Shown: in pieces, positions 9,578-18,736 of the stretch
Layout of the letters: the number at the start of each line of letters is the position of its first letter
Numbering within the stretch: the first letter of the stretch is position 1
NCBI RefSeq assembly: GCF_001657485.1
Contig: NZ_LXFU01000028.1
Span: 62,001 to 126,000, forward strand
DNA: 64,000 nt
Direction: 5' to 3'
Origin: Rhizobium sp. WYCCWR10014
GTDB taxonomy: Bacteria > Pseudomonadota > Alphaproteobacteria > Rhizobiales > Rhizobiaceae
Position numbers and translations under genes: made by a program
The notes under the pieces: generated by a model
The model's input: the letters and a program-made list of their open reading frames with translations, nothing else
Databases searched by the model: none
What the model was told of the DNA's origin: nothing

Positions 9578-10696
9578 TCATGCGATCATCTCCGCTTGCC
9601 CGGTGACAGCTGCCTGTTCGGCACTGTGGGGAATCTCGTAGGTGGGGCTGCTGTACTTACCGGGATGCCCCGGCAGGGGATTGCGGATCAGTTCAACGAT
9701 TATATTACGGAATTCGAACATGATCGGAACGGTTTCCAGCAGCAAGCTCGGCTGGCCATTATAGGCACGCGTCAAAAGCTCCAGAAACTCGCCATAACAT
9801 GTATTGAAGTCGGTCGCCGCCTCCCGCAATTCCGAGCCTTCGGATATTTCCGCCACCTTGAGGTTCGGTTTGATGGGATAAGCGCCTTCCCAGTCGACCT
9901 GCAAATGCGGACCCGTGGGGTGGTCGGGCTGATCACCTTTCCGGTAATAGCGGCCTTTGACCAGTTCATCGAAACGATAGTAATGGGCCAGTTCGTGCTC
10001 GTCATCGTCGTAGATACCGCTACCGTCACCTTCGCCCTGTTCCATGATGAGCTCTATGGCTTCGAGGGCGCTTTTCAGATCGGTCACGGGAAACAACGCA
10101 CCGCCGCCGGAATAATAATATTCCGAGGTAATCTGGCGAGACGTGTCGCCGATAAAAATCGTTGTGCCCGCCCGGCGCGCTTCGGCTTCTAAGTATTTCA
10201 CGCCGTCTGCGATTGCCGAATAGAACTCGCCAATACTGTAAAAATGGAGATCTTCATGCCTCGGATCACTGCCAAGCGCTGTGATATGCGGGGAGTTCTT
10301 GCGTTGTATCCGGCCCTTGCCAGCGAGATGTTCGGGGCGCCGGGCCGGCCGCTCGATTTTCAAGAATGTCGCCAGGGCTTCACGGCTGAAAGCCTGTATG
10401 CTGACCTTAAAGTCGGTCTCGCCGTCAGGGAGCGAGGCGGGATAGTTAACCGCGAAATCTGGCCTAGTAAGATCCGGCGTGCCACCGATGGCATTGAGGA
10501 TATTGGCCGCAATGGTCAAATGCAGCATTTCTTCCACGACGATCACGCGGAGAACTTGCGCCGCATCCCGGTTCACACCGGGCTTAATCGAGTAAAGTGC
10601 CGTCAGATACGGCGGAATCGTCGCATGTTCGAGCTGCATCGCACGGTGGAGAAACTCTTTCAGCTCATCGAGCGTCTTAATGCCATAAGGATCCAT
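9578..10696 (-). CDS. Ferritin-like protein of the VioB/iminophenyl-pyruvate dimer synthase type
   Basis: The product has 372 residues from the ATG at 10696, which has gggag seven bases upstream; the frame can be extended two codons to a TTG. The N-terminal four-helix part carries spaced metal-ligand motifs: LEHATIPPYLTALYSI near residue 20, then VEEMLHLTIAANILNAIGG near residue 55. Later come FYSIGEFYSAI and DDEHELAHYYRF. This arrangement is typical of the ferritin-like domain found in VioB, RebD and StaD. The substrate cannot be told from sequence. A degraded GMC oxidoreductase lies directly upstream on the same strand, a pairing that suggests an oxidative small-molecule pathway. The gene itself looks intact. 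Confidence 0.7.
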   Translation of the reverse strand: MDPYGIKTLDELKEFLHRAMQLEHATIPPYLTALYSIKPGVNRDAAQVLRVIVVEEMLHLTIAANILNAIGGTPDLTRPDFAVNYPASLPDGETDFKVSIQAFSREALATFLKIERPARRPEHLAGKGRIQRKNSPHITALGSDPRHEDLHFYSIGEFYSAIADGVKYLEAEARRAGTTIFIGDTSRQITSEYYYSGGGALFPVTDLKSALEAIELIMEQGEGDGSGIYDDDEHELAHYYRFDELVKGRYYRKGDQPDHPTGPHLQVDWEGAYPIKPNLKVAEISEGSELREAATDFNTCYGEFLELLTRAYNGQPSLLLETVPIMFEFRNIIVELIRNPLPGHPGKYSSPTYEIPHSAEQAAVTGQAEMIA

Positions 10697-10795
10697 CCTC
10701 AAGCTCCCTGGAATATAGTTAGGTGCACAGTCCGGCGTCGTGTCGCTTGCGTCGAGTTCCGCAGTTCGTTCCGCGTACCGGATATTGGTCTTTGT

Positions 10796-11766
10796 TCAGT
10801 GCAGACATTTCAGAATGTCGCGACTGCTTCGGAGGCACATGGCGGCCAGCGTCAAGGTGACATTGGCTGTACCGATGATCGGCATACTGCCGCCACCCAC
10901 GAGGTAGAGGTTTTCTTGGTCCCAGCCGCGCTGGTTCTTGTCCACGACGGAATTGGCCTTCGTCGCTCCCACGATGTGGGTGCCAGCCAAATGATTGCCG
11001 CCGCGGATGGCATAGCCTCGCCCCTCATAGGATACGTAGCCGAAATCGCTGAGGTCGTAATGTGTGTGATCCTGCGCATCCAAACGCGCAAATACGGTAC
11101 CCGCAAACTGGCGGCTATAGTCCGCTCCCTGCATGGTATATTCCGGCATAGCGGTCACGCCGTGTCGGAATTCGCTCGGACCGTTTCCAGTGCTGGACAA
11201 TGATCCCCTGCCGCTGGCGACATACATGGCAAAGTTTCCTAATCTCATTTCAACGATGGACAACGCATAAAATGCCGTCCTCGCCCGGTAGAGGATGCTT
11301 CCGGGCCCATTTAACAATGGCGACACGGACCGGCTCACAGCAGACAACGTCCCAGGGGGCCGATGTATTCCGTCGTGAGGCCGTGACGTCGAACACTTCT
11401 CAGAAAATCGTTCGCGGCGATCAGGTTGAGATAAAGCTCGTCCTCGCCAGAGCCCACGTTCATGGATTTCATCCAATATAACGCTTGCTGGGAAATGACC
11501 CGAAGCCGCCACTTGCCACCCTCCAGCCGACGTAGTTCGAAATCAACACGCTGATGCACCGATGCTGAGATACGGGCCGCAGTCCGGGCCGAACTTTGGT
11601 CGACATGCTTTTCGGGTTCTGAAGACATACCTATCCACCACTCAGACCAGATCAGAATGCGGAAACGGTCGGACGGCGCAAGGCAAGAGCCAATCGTTTC
11701 CAATGCGGAGTCCCAGGCCTGAGATAGCCAGAACCGCCAACCCCACGCCAGATGGTGCAAGGTCAA
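10796..11766 (-). pseudogene. GMC-family oxidoreductase, only the C-terminal part readable
   Basis: The last 130 residues are clear: YVSYEGRGYAIRGGNHLAGT, then HIVGATKANSVVDKNQRGWD and ENLYLVGGGSMPIIGTANVT with LTLAAMCLRSSRDIL. This is the GMC C-terminal domain with the catalytic His of H-L-A-G-T and the FAD-binding G-T-A-N motif. Upstream the frame shifts several times and the FAD-binding N-terminus is absent. It lies 93 bases before the ferritin-like gene and was probably cotranscribed with it. Confidence 0.65.
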
Positions 11767-11919
11767 CGGTTAACGACGACAACGACGGAGGCAAGAGGGA
11801 AGGAATGATCCATGATGTCGCGATAGCAAGCACACCGGGGAAAAGGGCCGTCTGCGTCCACCAACGTTGTTCCCTCATCATAACCTCCATTTGAAGCAAC
11901 AGCAGGAGGCCAAGGCCGT

Positions 11920-12225
11920 TCGCCGCGTGTGACGATCACCGACAAGCTGCAGTCCTACGCGGCGCAGCAAAGCGAGAGATCGTGCCGGGCGTCGAGCATC
12001 GTTCGCACAAGGGCCTGAACAATCGGGCGGAGAACTCTCATAAACCCGTCCGACGACGAGAGAGGATCATGAAGCGCTTCTGGTCAGCGCGACAGCGTCA
12101 GCGTTTCGTTTCCGTACACGCCCCGATCGCCAACCTCTTTACCGTTCCCTGCAACGATATTCCATCCGCCCACCATCGAGAATTGCGAGCAACTGCCATG
12201 CAAGCATGGCGCCAAATCGCGCGCC
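11920..12225 (+). pseudogene. IS6-family transposase C-terminal fragment (third)
   Basis: The frames read ITDKLQSYAA, then VPGVEHRSHKGLNNRAENSH and KPVRRRERIMKRFWSARQRQ with RFVSVHAPIANLF. It is the same transposase segment as at 1447-1910 and 3641-4013, with its own frameshift near 11970. No terminal repeat is seen. Confidence 0.65.
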
Positions 12226-12400
12226 TTCACACCAAACGAACCAAAGCCTCACTCCGAGATCTTGTCTTCGCAGCGTTAAGTTTACGGTGCCTCCATTCGT
12301 TTGGACCGCTTCTTGGCCCAGCTCCAACTGAGGCGAGTGTTATTGAAGACACCAATTCAGTTATAATCATTTCTGGGCGAGGTAAATGAGTAGATTTACT

Positions 12401-12430
12401 GTAAGCGCTCATTTCCATGCACATTGACGC
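12401..12430 (+). repeat. IS66-type terminal repeat remnant
   Basis: The motif gtaagcgctcatttccatgc is nearly the same as the end at 38342 (gtaagcgcgattttccatgc), where IS66 transposase sequence follows. Here only the end is left, directly before the IS3 element. Confidence 0.5.
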
Positions 12431-12523
12431 TGATCTGAACCTTGATCTGAACCCTTCAAACTGGACCGTTTTTGGTTAGAGTTTTCCGGTGCATTTTCCA
12501 AACTGGGAAAGGAACGGAAGACG

Positions 12524-12790
12524 ATGAAAGCATCGCAGTTTTCGGACGCACAGAAGGCGTTCATTTTGAAGCAGGGTGATGAAGGAGTGTCGGTGGCGGA
12601 GATCTGCCGCAAGGCGGGAATTAGCCAGGCGACCTATTTCAACTGGAAGAAAAAATACGCGGGCATGCTGCCGCTGGAGATGAAGAAGCTGAAGCAGCTC
12701 GAGGACGAGAATGCGCGGTTGAAGAAGATCGTCGCGGACCTGACGCTGGACCGCGAGATGTTGCAGGACGTCATCCGGCGAAAGCTCTAA
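12524..12790 (+). CDS. IS3-family transposase OrfA
   Basis: The product has 88 residues. It starts MKASQFSDAQKAFIL with the helix-turn-helix EGVSVAEICRKAGISQATYF and a leucine-zipper-like tail (MKKLKQLEDENARLKKIV). It binds the IS ends and, through -1 frameshifting with orfB, forms the N-terminus of the full transposase. The frame is intact. A ggaaagga ribosome-binding site precedes the start by about 10 bases. Confidence 0.85.
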   Translation: MKASQFSDAQKAFILKQGDEGVSVAEICRKAGISQATYFNWKKKYAGMLPLEMKKLKQLEDENARLKKIVADLTLDREMLQDVIRRKL

Positions 12791-13626
12791 GGCCTGCTCG
12801 GAAACGCGAGATGGTGAAAGGCATGTGCCGGGATTGGATGATCTCGATCCGGCGTGCCTGTGGGGCACTGAACTTCGATCGGTCGACCCACCATTACACC
12901 TCTCGCCGTGCCGATCAGGCCGGTCTGGAACGTCGAATTCGTGAGATCTGCGAGAGCCGTGTGCGCTATGGTTATCGTCGTGTACATGTACTCCTGGAAC
13001 GCGAGGGTTGGGGGACCAACATCAAGCGAACCTATCGCATTTACAGGGACTTGGGCCTGCAACAGCGCAACAAGACGCCGAAGCGACGGGTCAAAGCCAA
13101 GCTGCGGGAAGATCGGCAAATGGCCGTTGGACCGAACGATGTCTGGGCGATGGACTTCGTGCACGACCAACTCGCGACCGGCAAGAAGCTGTGGGTGCTC
13201 ACGGTGGTCGACACCTTCTCGCGCTATGTGCCGGTGCTTGATCCACGTCACAGCTATCGAGGTGAAGATGTCGTGCAAACCTTGGAACGGGTATGCCGGA
13301 AAGTTGGCTATCCGAAGACGATCCGTGTCGATCAGGGGACTGAGTTCGTGTCTCGCGATCTTGACCTTTGGGCCTATGCCAAAGGCGTCACCTTGGACTT
13401 CTCACGCCCCGGCAAACCGACCGACAATGCGTTCATTGAAGCGTTCAATGGCCGCTTCCGCGCCGAATGTCTGAACCAGCACTGGTTCCTGACCCTTGCG
13501 GATGCCCGCGAAAAGATGGAGGATTGGCGTAGAGAGTATAATGAGTTTCGGCCACATGGTGCGATCGGCAATAAGGTGCCGATCTCGCTGATGAAATCAG
13601 GAGGCGCAACCAGCCCGCCTCCCTGA
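12787..13626 (+). CDS. IS3-family transposase OrfB (integrase core)
   Basis: OrfB is open from about 12787 in the -1 frame relative to orfA (first internal ATG at 12811). It has the HTH_21 segment (RVRYGYRRVHVLLEREGW) and the rve core with DDE residues: D in WAMDFVHD, D in IRVDQGTEF and E in NAFIEAFNG. The end WRREYNEFRPHGAIGNKVP is typical of the IS407/IS51 branch. The frame is complete, so the element may still be mobile. Confidence 0.85.
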   Translation, partial: LRPARKREMVKGMCRDWMISIRRACGALNFDRSTHHYTSRRADQAGLERRIREICESRVRYGYRRVHVLLEREGWGTNIKRTYRIYRDLGLQQRNKTPKRRVKAKLREDRQMAVGPNDVWAMDFVHDQLATGKKLWVLTVVDTFSRYVPVLDPRHSYRGEDVVQTLERVCRKVGYPKTIRVDQGTEFVSRDLDLWAYAKGVTLDFSRPGKPTDNAFIEAFNGRFRAECLNQHWFLTLADAREKMEDWRREYNEFRPHGAIGNKVPISLMKSGGATSPPP

Positions 13627-13779
13627 ATGAAGCCGGAAAACTCTAGCCTCAGCTGGTCCAGAGTTTGGGGGTGGTTCAAAGCCGCCGAGGCTCTAACCGC
13701 CGCTGGATGTAAGTTCAGTGGCAGGTCGGCATTGACTAAACGACAAGAGCTGTTGCGGTTCCCTGCCTAACTCATACCG

Positions 13780-14058
13780 CTAAACGTTCCGTGTACCAAC
13801 GCCAATTTCGTCGATCGGCTGCGGTCCGGGATCGGAAGGTAACTTGGCGCCCCTGGCAAGCGCACGCCGCTTGAGTTCGGAAGCTTGTTCTCGCAGGAAC
13901 CCAAGATACCGTTCCCGAACCTCTTGCATTTCAATTTCGCCGGCAATCCATTGTTCGATCCATACGAGGAAACGCGGATCCTCCTCCGTCGGCAATCCCG
14001 CGCGACGGAGACGGTCAAAGGCTTTTTGCGCGGCAAGGCGTCGTTGTTCGCTCTTCAT
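13780..14058 (-). CDS. VbhA-like antitoxin-type small protein, unpartnered
   Basis: The product has 92 residues from the ATG at 14058 (aaagg just upstream); a TTG nine codons earlier is possible. Residues 10-60 (AQKAFDRLRRAGLPTEEDPR, then WIEQWIAGEIEMQEVRERYL) resemble the VbhA family: a helix starting in A-x-x-A, a gap, then the G-E-I/L-S-x-x-E signature. VbhA proteins inhibit Fic-domain toxins by an S/T-x-x-x-E/N helix. No Fic gene is nearby in the window, so it may be a leftover antitoxin or a protein of another function. The C-terminus is basic. Confidence 0.4.
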   Translation of the reverse strand: MKSEQRRLAAQKAFDRLRRAGLPTEEDPRFLVWIEQWIAGEIEMQEVRERYLGFLREQASELKRRALARGAKLPSDPGPQPIDEIGVGTRNV

Positions 14059-14508
14059 AACCTTTGCTAATATCCGATTCGGCAAAAGAAAACGTGGTCG
14101 ACATTTCAGGCGAACCGTAAGCGAAAATCCGCCTACGCCGAAGACATTCTGATCTGCATCCGTTGCACCCCCTTCCGTAAAGACCTCGTCTGTTGGTCGA
14201 AAAGAGCTGGGATCATTGCGCAGTCAATTCGATCGCCGCCAAAATGAAAACCAGGTATTCCACTTTGGGCAGATCACCAGGCCGCCGGTGTCGTCCGTTT
14301 AGTATAGGAGCTTGATCGGACCCGGGCCTGCTACCGTAACCAATATCTCCGATCCAGAACACGATCAGGCTTTTTGGATCATGCTTTCGCTGTGGGCATG
14401 TCGCAGACTTCCAGAGCTACCGCAGGTCGCATCGCCGCGTGTCTTCCAAGCAAAAACGCGTCGCGCGTCCGTGAAGACGTCTCATAATATGACCTCTGGA
14501 TTTGGCGC

Positions 14509-14660
14509 TTATGCGCCACCAAAACGGCGAAGCATGGGATTGAGCCTATCGTTCTCCCCACGGAACTTCACGAGCATGAGCCGTTTCAGATTGCGATTTT
14601 CAGCTTCAAGAGCAGCCAGCTCTGAATTCGACTCACGGGCTTCCCAAAATGCGATGAATT
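14509..14660 (-). pseudogene. SyrB-like regulator, C-terminal fragment
   Basis: The frame reads ELAALEAENRNLKRLMLVKF and RGENDRLNPMLRRFGG. It has the same heptad pattern as the ends of the two SyrB-like proteins at 23519 and 24211 (EENQKLRKLLAEKLRAEN, ADLRKRLNL). The N-terminal part is absent and IS630 sequence begins just to the right. Confidence 0.45.
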
Positions 14661-14702
14661 TGAATCTTTGGTGCAAATCGGAGGTGATGGGTTCAGCGGT
14701 TT

Positions 14703-14970
14703 CGTTACGAGAGGATTTCGACGCAGAGCGTTTGCGTCGTCTGGCGCGCCAGACCACGGATGCCGCGCAGGCACGCCGTCTCCTGGCGCTAGCCTCGATC
14801 TATGACGGCGGCTCGCGCTCGAATGCGGCGCGGCTGGGCAGTGTCACGCTTCAGATCGTGCGGGATTGGGTCTTGCGGTTCAATGCGCATGGCCGGGCTG
14901 ATCAACGACAAGGCTCCTGGGCCCAAATCACGGTTGGACGATACTCAGCGGGCGGCGCGCCTCCATTGGA
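14703..14970 (+). pseudogene. IS630-family transposase N-terminal fragment
   Basis: The frame reads REDFDAERLRRLARQTTDAA, then QARRLLALASIYDGGSRSNA and ARLGSVTLQIVRDWVLRFNA. This is the paired helix-turn-helix region of IS630 transposases. It breaks off at 14970, where a copy of the nodX 3' end starts. Confidence 0.7.
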
Positions 14971-15183
14971 GTTCCGATCTTTTAACGGGAGCTTCCCGTT
15001 TAAGCGACGGCAAGCCGTCTGGTGACTAGCGATGAGCGAAGTTTCATGGCCCGCTTTTCGATCAGCGCCCATGATAGAGCGGCTAATTCCACGGTTCCGA
15101 CCGGCTCGACGATCCAAAGCCACCAGTGGCCGACCCATCCGATGCCGATCAGCGTGTGCATGACGAGCATATGGTAGAGGTAG
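14971..15183 (-). repeat. Copy of the 3' end of the nodX acetyltransferase gene
   Basis: This 213-base stretch matches 25347-25558. The match is nearly perfect over the half that encodes the upstream part (LYHMLVMHTLIGIGWVGHWW) and more diverged toward the stop. It is a duplicated C-terminus of about 60 residues with no start, left behind next to IS630 and IS5 fragments. Confidence 0.85.
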
Positions 15184-15299
15184 TTGTAGGGTATATTTCA
15201 AAGTATATCGTTTCAAATTTGGCAGATCTTACTTTCTGTTGTGACAAGCCCGTGAGCTATGGAATATATTACTTTATATTTATATATATATCGCACTTC

Positions 15300-15520
15300 A
15301 TGTCTTTGGCGGCCGCATGACATGGCAACTCTCTAACGGCTACGGCCAACGCTCGCTGGTCGAAACGCCAATCGGGCGATAAAAGTCCATCATCGGGCGG
15401 CGTCTGCGGGCGAGGTCGCGGCCTGGTCAGCAGACCGAAGGCGTCATCAGCTGCGCCGTTCACAATCGCATGCTTGACTGTGCACGCCCGAAATCCGCCG
15501 CAAGGCAGCCACGGCATGAT
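15300..15520 (+). pseudogene. IS5-family transposase C-terminal fragment
   Basis: The frame gives NGYGQRSLVETPIGR, a stop, then KSIIGRRLRARSRPGQQTEG and NRMLDCARPKS. It is the C-terminal end of the transposase whose N-terminal and middle parts stand at 8695-9560. An in-frame stop makes it defective. Confidence 0.65.
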
Positions 15521-16400
15521 CAACCGTTTCAAAGATCCCACACCCGTTCAATTCCAGATCCGTCCACCAGCGCCCGGCACGGCTTGAATCCGGTCGTCGC
15601 CGATCGCATTTGCAGAGTTTACTGTCTCAATGCATCACTTCTTCTTGGAGCTTAACGCGGCCGCAGAGAGGCACGCGCGGGATTCGACCGCCGTTCAAGA
15701 AGTCCGAAGCTGACGCTGACAGAGTCGCCATGGCAGGTGCACGACGGTCAGCTTTCGGTCGAGAATTCGGACCACGATCGTTTTTACGCCTTGTGTATTT
15801 GTACAATTTATCGCCAGCGATTGGACATGGTCATGAAATAAGATTGCATCGACAAGTGCAGATAACATGTCGTCGCCAACGACGTATCCGGAGAGGTCTG
15901 CGCCGGAGCCAGGAGCTCTGCGAGGGTGAGTGTAGACTTGCCGCCTCGACCGGTCTGAAAATATCCGGGGACTGATAGGGTTCTCTCATTCACGGCGACG
16001 ATTCTTTCAAGAATGAGAGGATTTACAAACAAAGATGAATGGACCGCAAAACGAAATAGATAGAAGCTGCCAAAACTGCGCCACGTTGCCTCGCGATCAC
16101 GCGGCAGCTGGCGAAGAGATTGGACAATATGGCATGTGTCGGCTTTGGATTATTGTGGTGTCTTCGATGAAAGACCCTCGACATTGGCGCTGTTGAAGAC
16201 TGCGGACTTAAATCATCAAATTGGCACCAAAAAATTTCGGTTCGCGCGAGTCAACGTAGCGGCGAAGGAGGGCTAGTCGTCAGCATCGAGATTGTCTTGA
16301 TACCTATGATGATGTTCGGCCTTTTTCTGGCAGCCCTGATAATTGTTTTCGGCCAGTGTGCTGGAAACCCGGCGTGAGGAGGGTGCAGCCGGGCACCGCT
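15521..16400. other. About 0.9 kb without a convincing gene
   Basis: Only short frames without motifs are present. The last 100 bases form the leader of the following binding-protein gene; I could not identify a specific promoter. Confidence 0.4.
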
Positions 16401-16416
16401 TTGTGGAGGAAGTAAA

Positions 16417-17346
16417 ATGAAAAAGTTTATCCTGGGCACTGCGATGGCGCTCGTCATGTCGACGGCCGCTCACGCGGAAACTGTCGGCGTCTCGATGGCG
16501 AAATTCGACGACAATTTCCTGACGGTTCTGCGCAACGGCATGACCGATTATGCAAAGACCCTCAGCGGTGTGACGCTGCAGGTCGAAGACGCACAGAACG
16601 ACGTTTCCAAGCAGCAGAGCCAGATCCAGAATTTCATCGCCTCCAAGGTCGATGCAATCATCGTCAACCCTGTCGATACCGATGCGACCACGGCGATGTC
16701 GAAGCTCGCGGCCGATGCCGGCATTCCGCTGGTTTACGTCAACCGTCAGCCAGTCAACGTCGACACGCTGCCGGACAATCAGGCCTTCGTCGCTTCCAAC
16801 GAGCAGGAATCCGGCACGCTGGAAACCAAGGAAATCTGCCGCATTCTCGGCGGCAAGGGCAAGGCCGTCGTCATCATGGGCGAGCTTTCCAACCAGGCTG
16901 CGCGCATGCGGACCCAGGACGTTCATGACGTCATCAAGACGGATGAGTGCAAGGGTCTAGAGATCGTCGAAGAGCAGACGGCCAACTGGGACCGCACCCA
17001 GGGCGCCGACCTGATGACCAACTGGCTCTCCAGCGGCATTGAATTCGACGCCGTGATCTCCAACAACGACGAAATGGCGATCGGCGCCATCCAGGCGCTG
17101 AAGGCAGCCGGCAAGGATATGACCAAGGTTGTCGTCGGCGGTGTCGACGCCACCCAGGACGCGCTTGCCGCCATGCAGGCGGGCGATCTTGACGTCACCG
17201 TGTTCCAGGATGCCGCCGGCCAGGGCAAGGGTTCGCTCGATGCAGCGCTCAAGCTCGCCAAGGGCGAGAAGATCGACAAGAAGGTCTACATTCCCTTCCA
17301 GCTCGTGACGCCTGCCAACGTCAAGGACTTCGTCGCCAAGAACTGA
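16417..17346 (+). CDS. Periplasmic rhizopine/sugar-binding protein (MocB-like)
   Basis: The product has 309 residues. A Sec signal peptide (KKFILGTAMALVMSTAAHA, cleavage after AHA) is followed by a type I periplasmic binding protein fold: VGVSMAKFDDNFLTVLRNGM, VDAIIVNPVDTDA, IPLVYVNRQP, AVISNNDEMAIGAIQALKA and VVGGVDATQDALAAMQ. Length and motifs fit the ribose/rhizopine family, of which MocB binds 3-O-methyl-scyllo-inosamine. The start follows ggaggaagt. There is no ABC ATPase or permease beside it, and a terminator follows at once, so it is transcribed alone and must rely on transporter parts elsewhere. The ligand is an inference. Confidence 0.75.
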   Translation: MKKFILGTAMALVMSTAAHAETVGVSMAKFDDNFLTVLRNGMTDYAKTLSGVTLQVEDAQNDVSKQQSQIQNFIASKVDAIIVNPVDTDATTAMSKLAADAGIPLVYVNRQPVNVDTLPDNQAFVASNEQESGTLETKEICRILGGKGKAVVIMGELSNQAARMRTQDVHDVIKTDECKGLEIVEEQTANWDRTQGADLMTNWLSSGIEFDAVISNNDEMAIGAIQALKAAGKDMTKVVVGGVDATQDALAAMQAGDLDVTVFQDAAGQGKGSLDAALKLAKGEKIDKKVYIPFQLVTPANVKDFVAKN

Positions 17347-17360
17347 GGGCGAACGCCACA

Positions 17361-17391
17361 CAGGATGCGGGCTTTGCCCGCATCCTGTTTT
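17361..17391 (+). terminator. Rho-independent terminator of the binding-protein gene
   Basis: A perfect 12-base stem (caggatgcgggc / gcccgcatcctg) with a ttt loop is followed by tttt, 15 bases after the stop codon. Confidence 0.85.
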
Positions 17392-17786
17392 CGGCGCTCG
17401 AAGGTCCACAAATCCTTAAGTGCCAAGATTATGAAAGGACCCTTGAGCTCAGGCTGCTTGAGGATGAGACTGGCATCCACAACCTCGTGGGCTAGTGAAG
17501 ACCGAGAAACATCGCCCGATCGCGTTCCGCGCTGGTATGTTGGGTGTCTATGTGACCGCTATTTTCTCCGCTTCGGCACGAACGCGGTGTGGAGCTTCAC
17601 CATGGATCGCCGGCACCCGATCGGTGTGGACTGCCGAGAAGGCACTCGAAGCTGCTCGTCTTCGGTCTAAGTCATTACTTGAGCGCGGCGATCAATGTCG
17701 ATTGCAGCAAGGCGTCATTCTACTAGCGGGCGCCCATGACGATCGCAGGAAGGATTGGCTTCTCCGGAGGCAAGGGTCGTCCATTC
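17392..17786. other. Intergenic, no gene seen
   Basis: Short plus-strand frames at 17365-17670 and 17495-17818 have no motif and no good start. The segment ends at the left inverted repeat of the IS3 element. Confidence 0.4.
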
Positions 17787-18736
17787 TGACCTTGCCCCCA
17801 AGTTTTATCCAGTTTTGAGTTCGCTCCGGCGGTTTTGGGTTGCTGTATTCGGGGCGGTAGCGGCGAGTTGCGGTGCGGAGCCATTCGGCTGCGCAGCACC
17901 GCATCACGTCGCGGATTGATGGTCTGAGCGAACTCGGCGGGCGTCAGCCAGCCAAGGCCGGAGTGCGGTCGATGATCGTTGTAATCGCTGCGCCAGTTTG
18001 AAAGCGCTGATCGAGCGTGGGTCAATGACGAGACGAGCGTTTCATTCAAGAGCTCGTCGCGCAGCCGACCATTGAAGCTTTCGATGAAGGCGTTCTGGAT
18101 CGGTTTGCCTGGTGCGATGTAGTGCCAATCGACTTTGGTCCGGGCGGCCCATTGCAGAATCGCGTTGCTGGTGAACTCGCTGCCATTGTCACTGACGATC
18201 ATCCTGGGTTTGCCACGTTCCTCAATAATCCGATCAAGCTCGCGGGCAACCCGAAGGCCGAAAAGCGAGGTATCCGCGACGAGGCCAAGGCATTCTCTGG
18301 TGCAATCGTCGACGACCGTCAAAACCCGGAACCTGCGACCATCGGTGAACTGATCCGACACGAAGTCCAACGACCAACGGTCGTTGGACGCCATCGGAAC
18401 CAGCATCGGTGCTCGTGTGCCTATCGCTCGCTTTCGGCCGCCACGCTTGCGCACCGTCAGCTTCTCCTCGCGATAGAGCCGCAAGAGCTTCTTGTGGTTC
18501 ACAAGGTGTCCCTCGCGCCTGAGCAGCACATGAAGGCGTCGATAGCCGAAGCGGCGGCGTTCGTGCGCCAACGCCTTCATGCGCTCGCGGAGGCCCTGAT
18601 CGTCGCTGCGTTTAGTGTCATAACGGATCGTCATCCGGCAAAAAACGATGGCTTTACATGCCCGCCGTTCGCTCATCCCACGTTGGTTCATGAGATGTGC
18701 GACAGCTTTCCGCTGGGCTGCGGGCGTCACCACTTC
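17723..18736 (-). CDS. IS3-family transposase OrfB (integrase core)
   Basis: The readable start is around [21 protein letters not shown]_21 is [20 protein letters not shown]. The rve core has D in WSLDFVSD, D in [10 protein letters not shown] and E in [10 protein letters not shown]; the tail is [16 protein letters not shown]. OrfB lies in the -1 frame relative to orfA and overlaps it. The frame runs 64 bases beyond the left inverted repeat, so about the last 21 residues come from flanking DNA. Confidence 0.85.
   Translation of the reverse strand, partial: EVVTPAAQRKAVAHLMNQRGMSERRACKAIVFCRMTIRYDTKRSDDQGLRERMKALAHERRRFGYRRLHVLLRREGHLVNHKKLLRLYREEKLTVRKRGGRKRAIGTRAPMLVPMASNDRWSLDFVSDQFTDGRRFRVLTVVDDCTRECLGLVADTSLFGLRVARELDRIIEERGKPRMIVSDNGSEFTSNAILQWAARTKVDWHYIAPGKPIQNAFIESFNGRLRDELLNETLVSSLTHARSALSNWRSDYNDHRPHSGLGWLTPAEFAQTINPRRDAVLRSRMAPHRNSPLPPRIQQPKTAGANSKLDKTWGQGQNGRPLPPEKPILPAIVMGAR

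Larger units (their letters stand above)
12448..13680 (+). mobile_element. IS3-family insertion sequence, apparently complete
   Basis: The element is about 1.23 kb with imperfect inverted ends: tgaacccttcaaactggacc on the left and, inverted, tgaaccacccccaaactctgg on the right, each followed further in by tagagttttccgg. It contains orfA (12524) and orfB (in the -1 frame) as usual for the family. The last 189 bases recur inverted at 58811-58999. I could not identify a target-site duplication. Confidence 0.8.

Noticed and set aside
12787-13278. 163-residue minus-strand frame
   Set aside because: Shadow of the IS3 orfB.
14390-14420. Motif gggcatgtcgcagacttcc resembling the IS6 end
   Set aside because: The match to gggcctgtcgcaaatttt is lost after about 12 bases and no transposase lies inside it.
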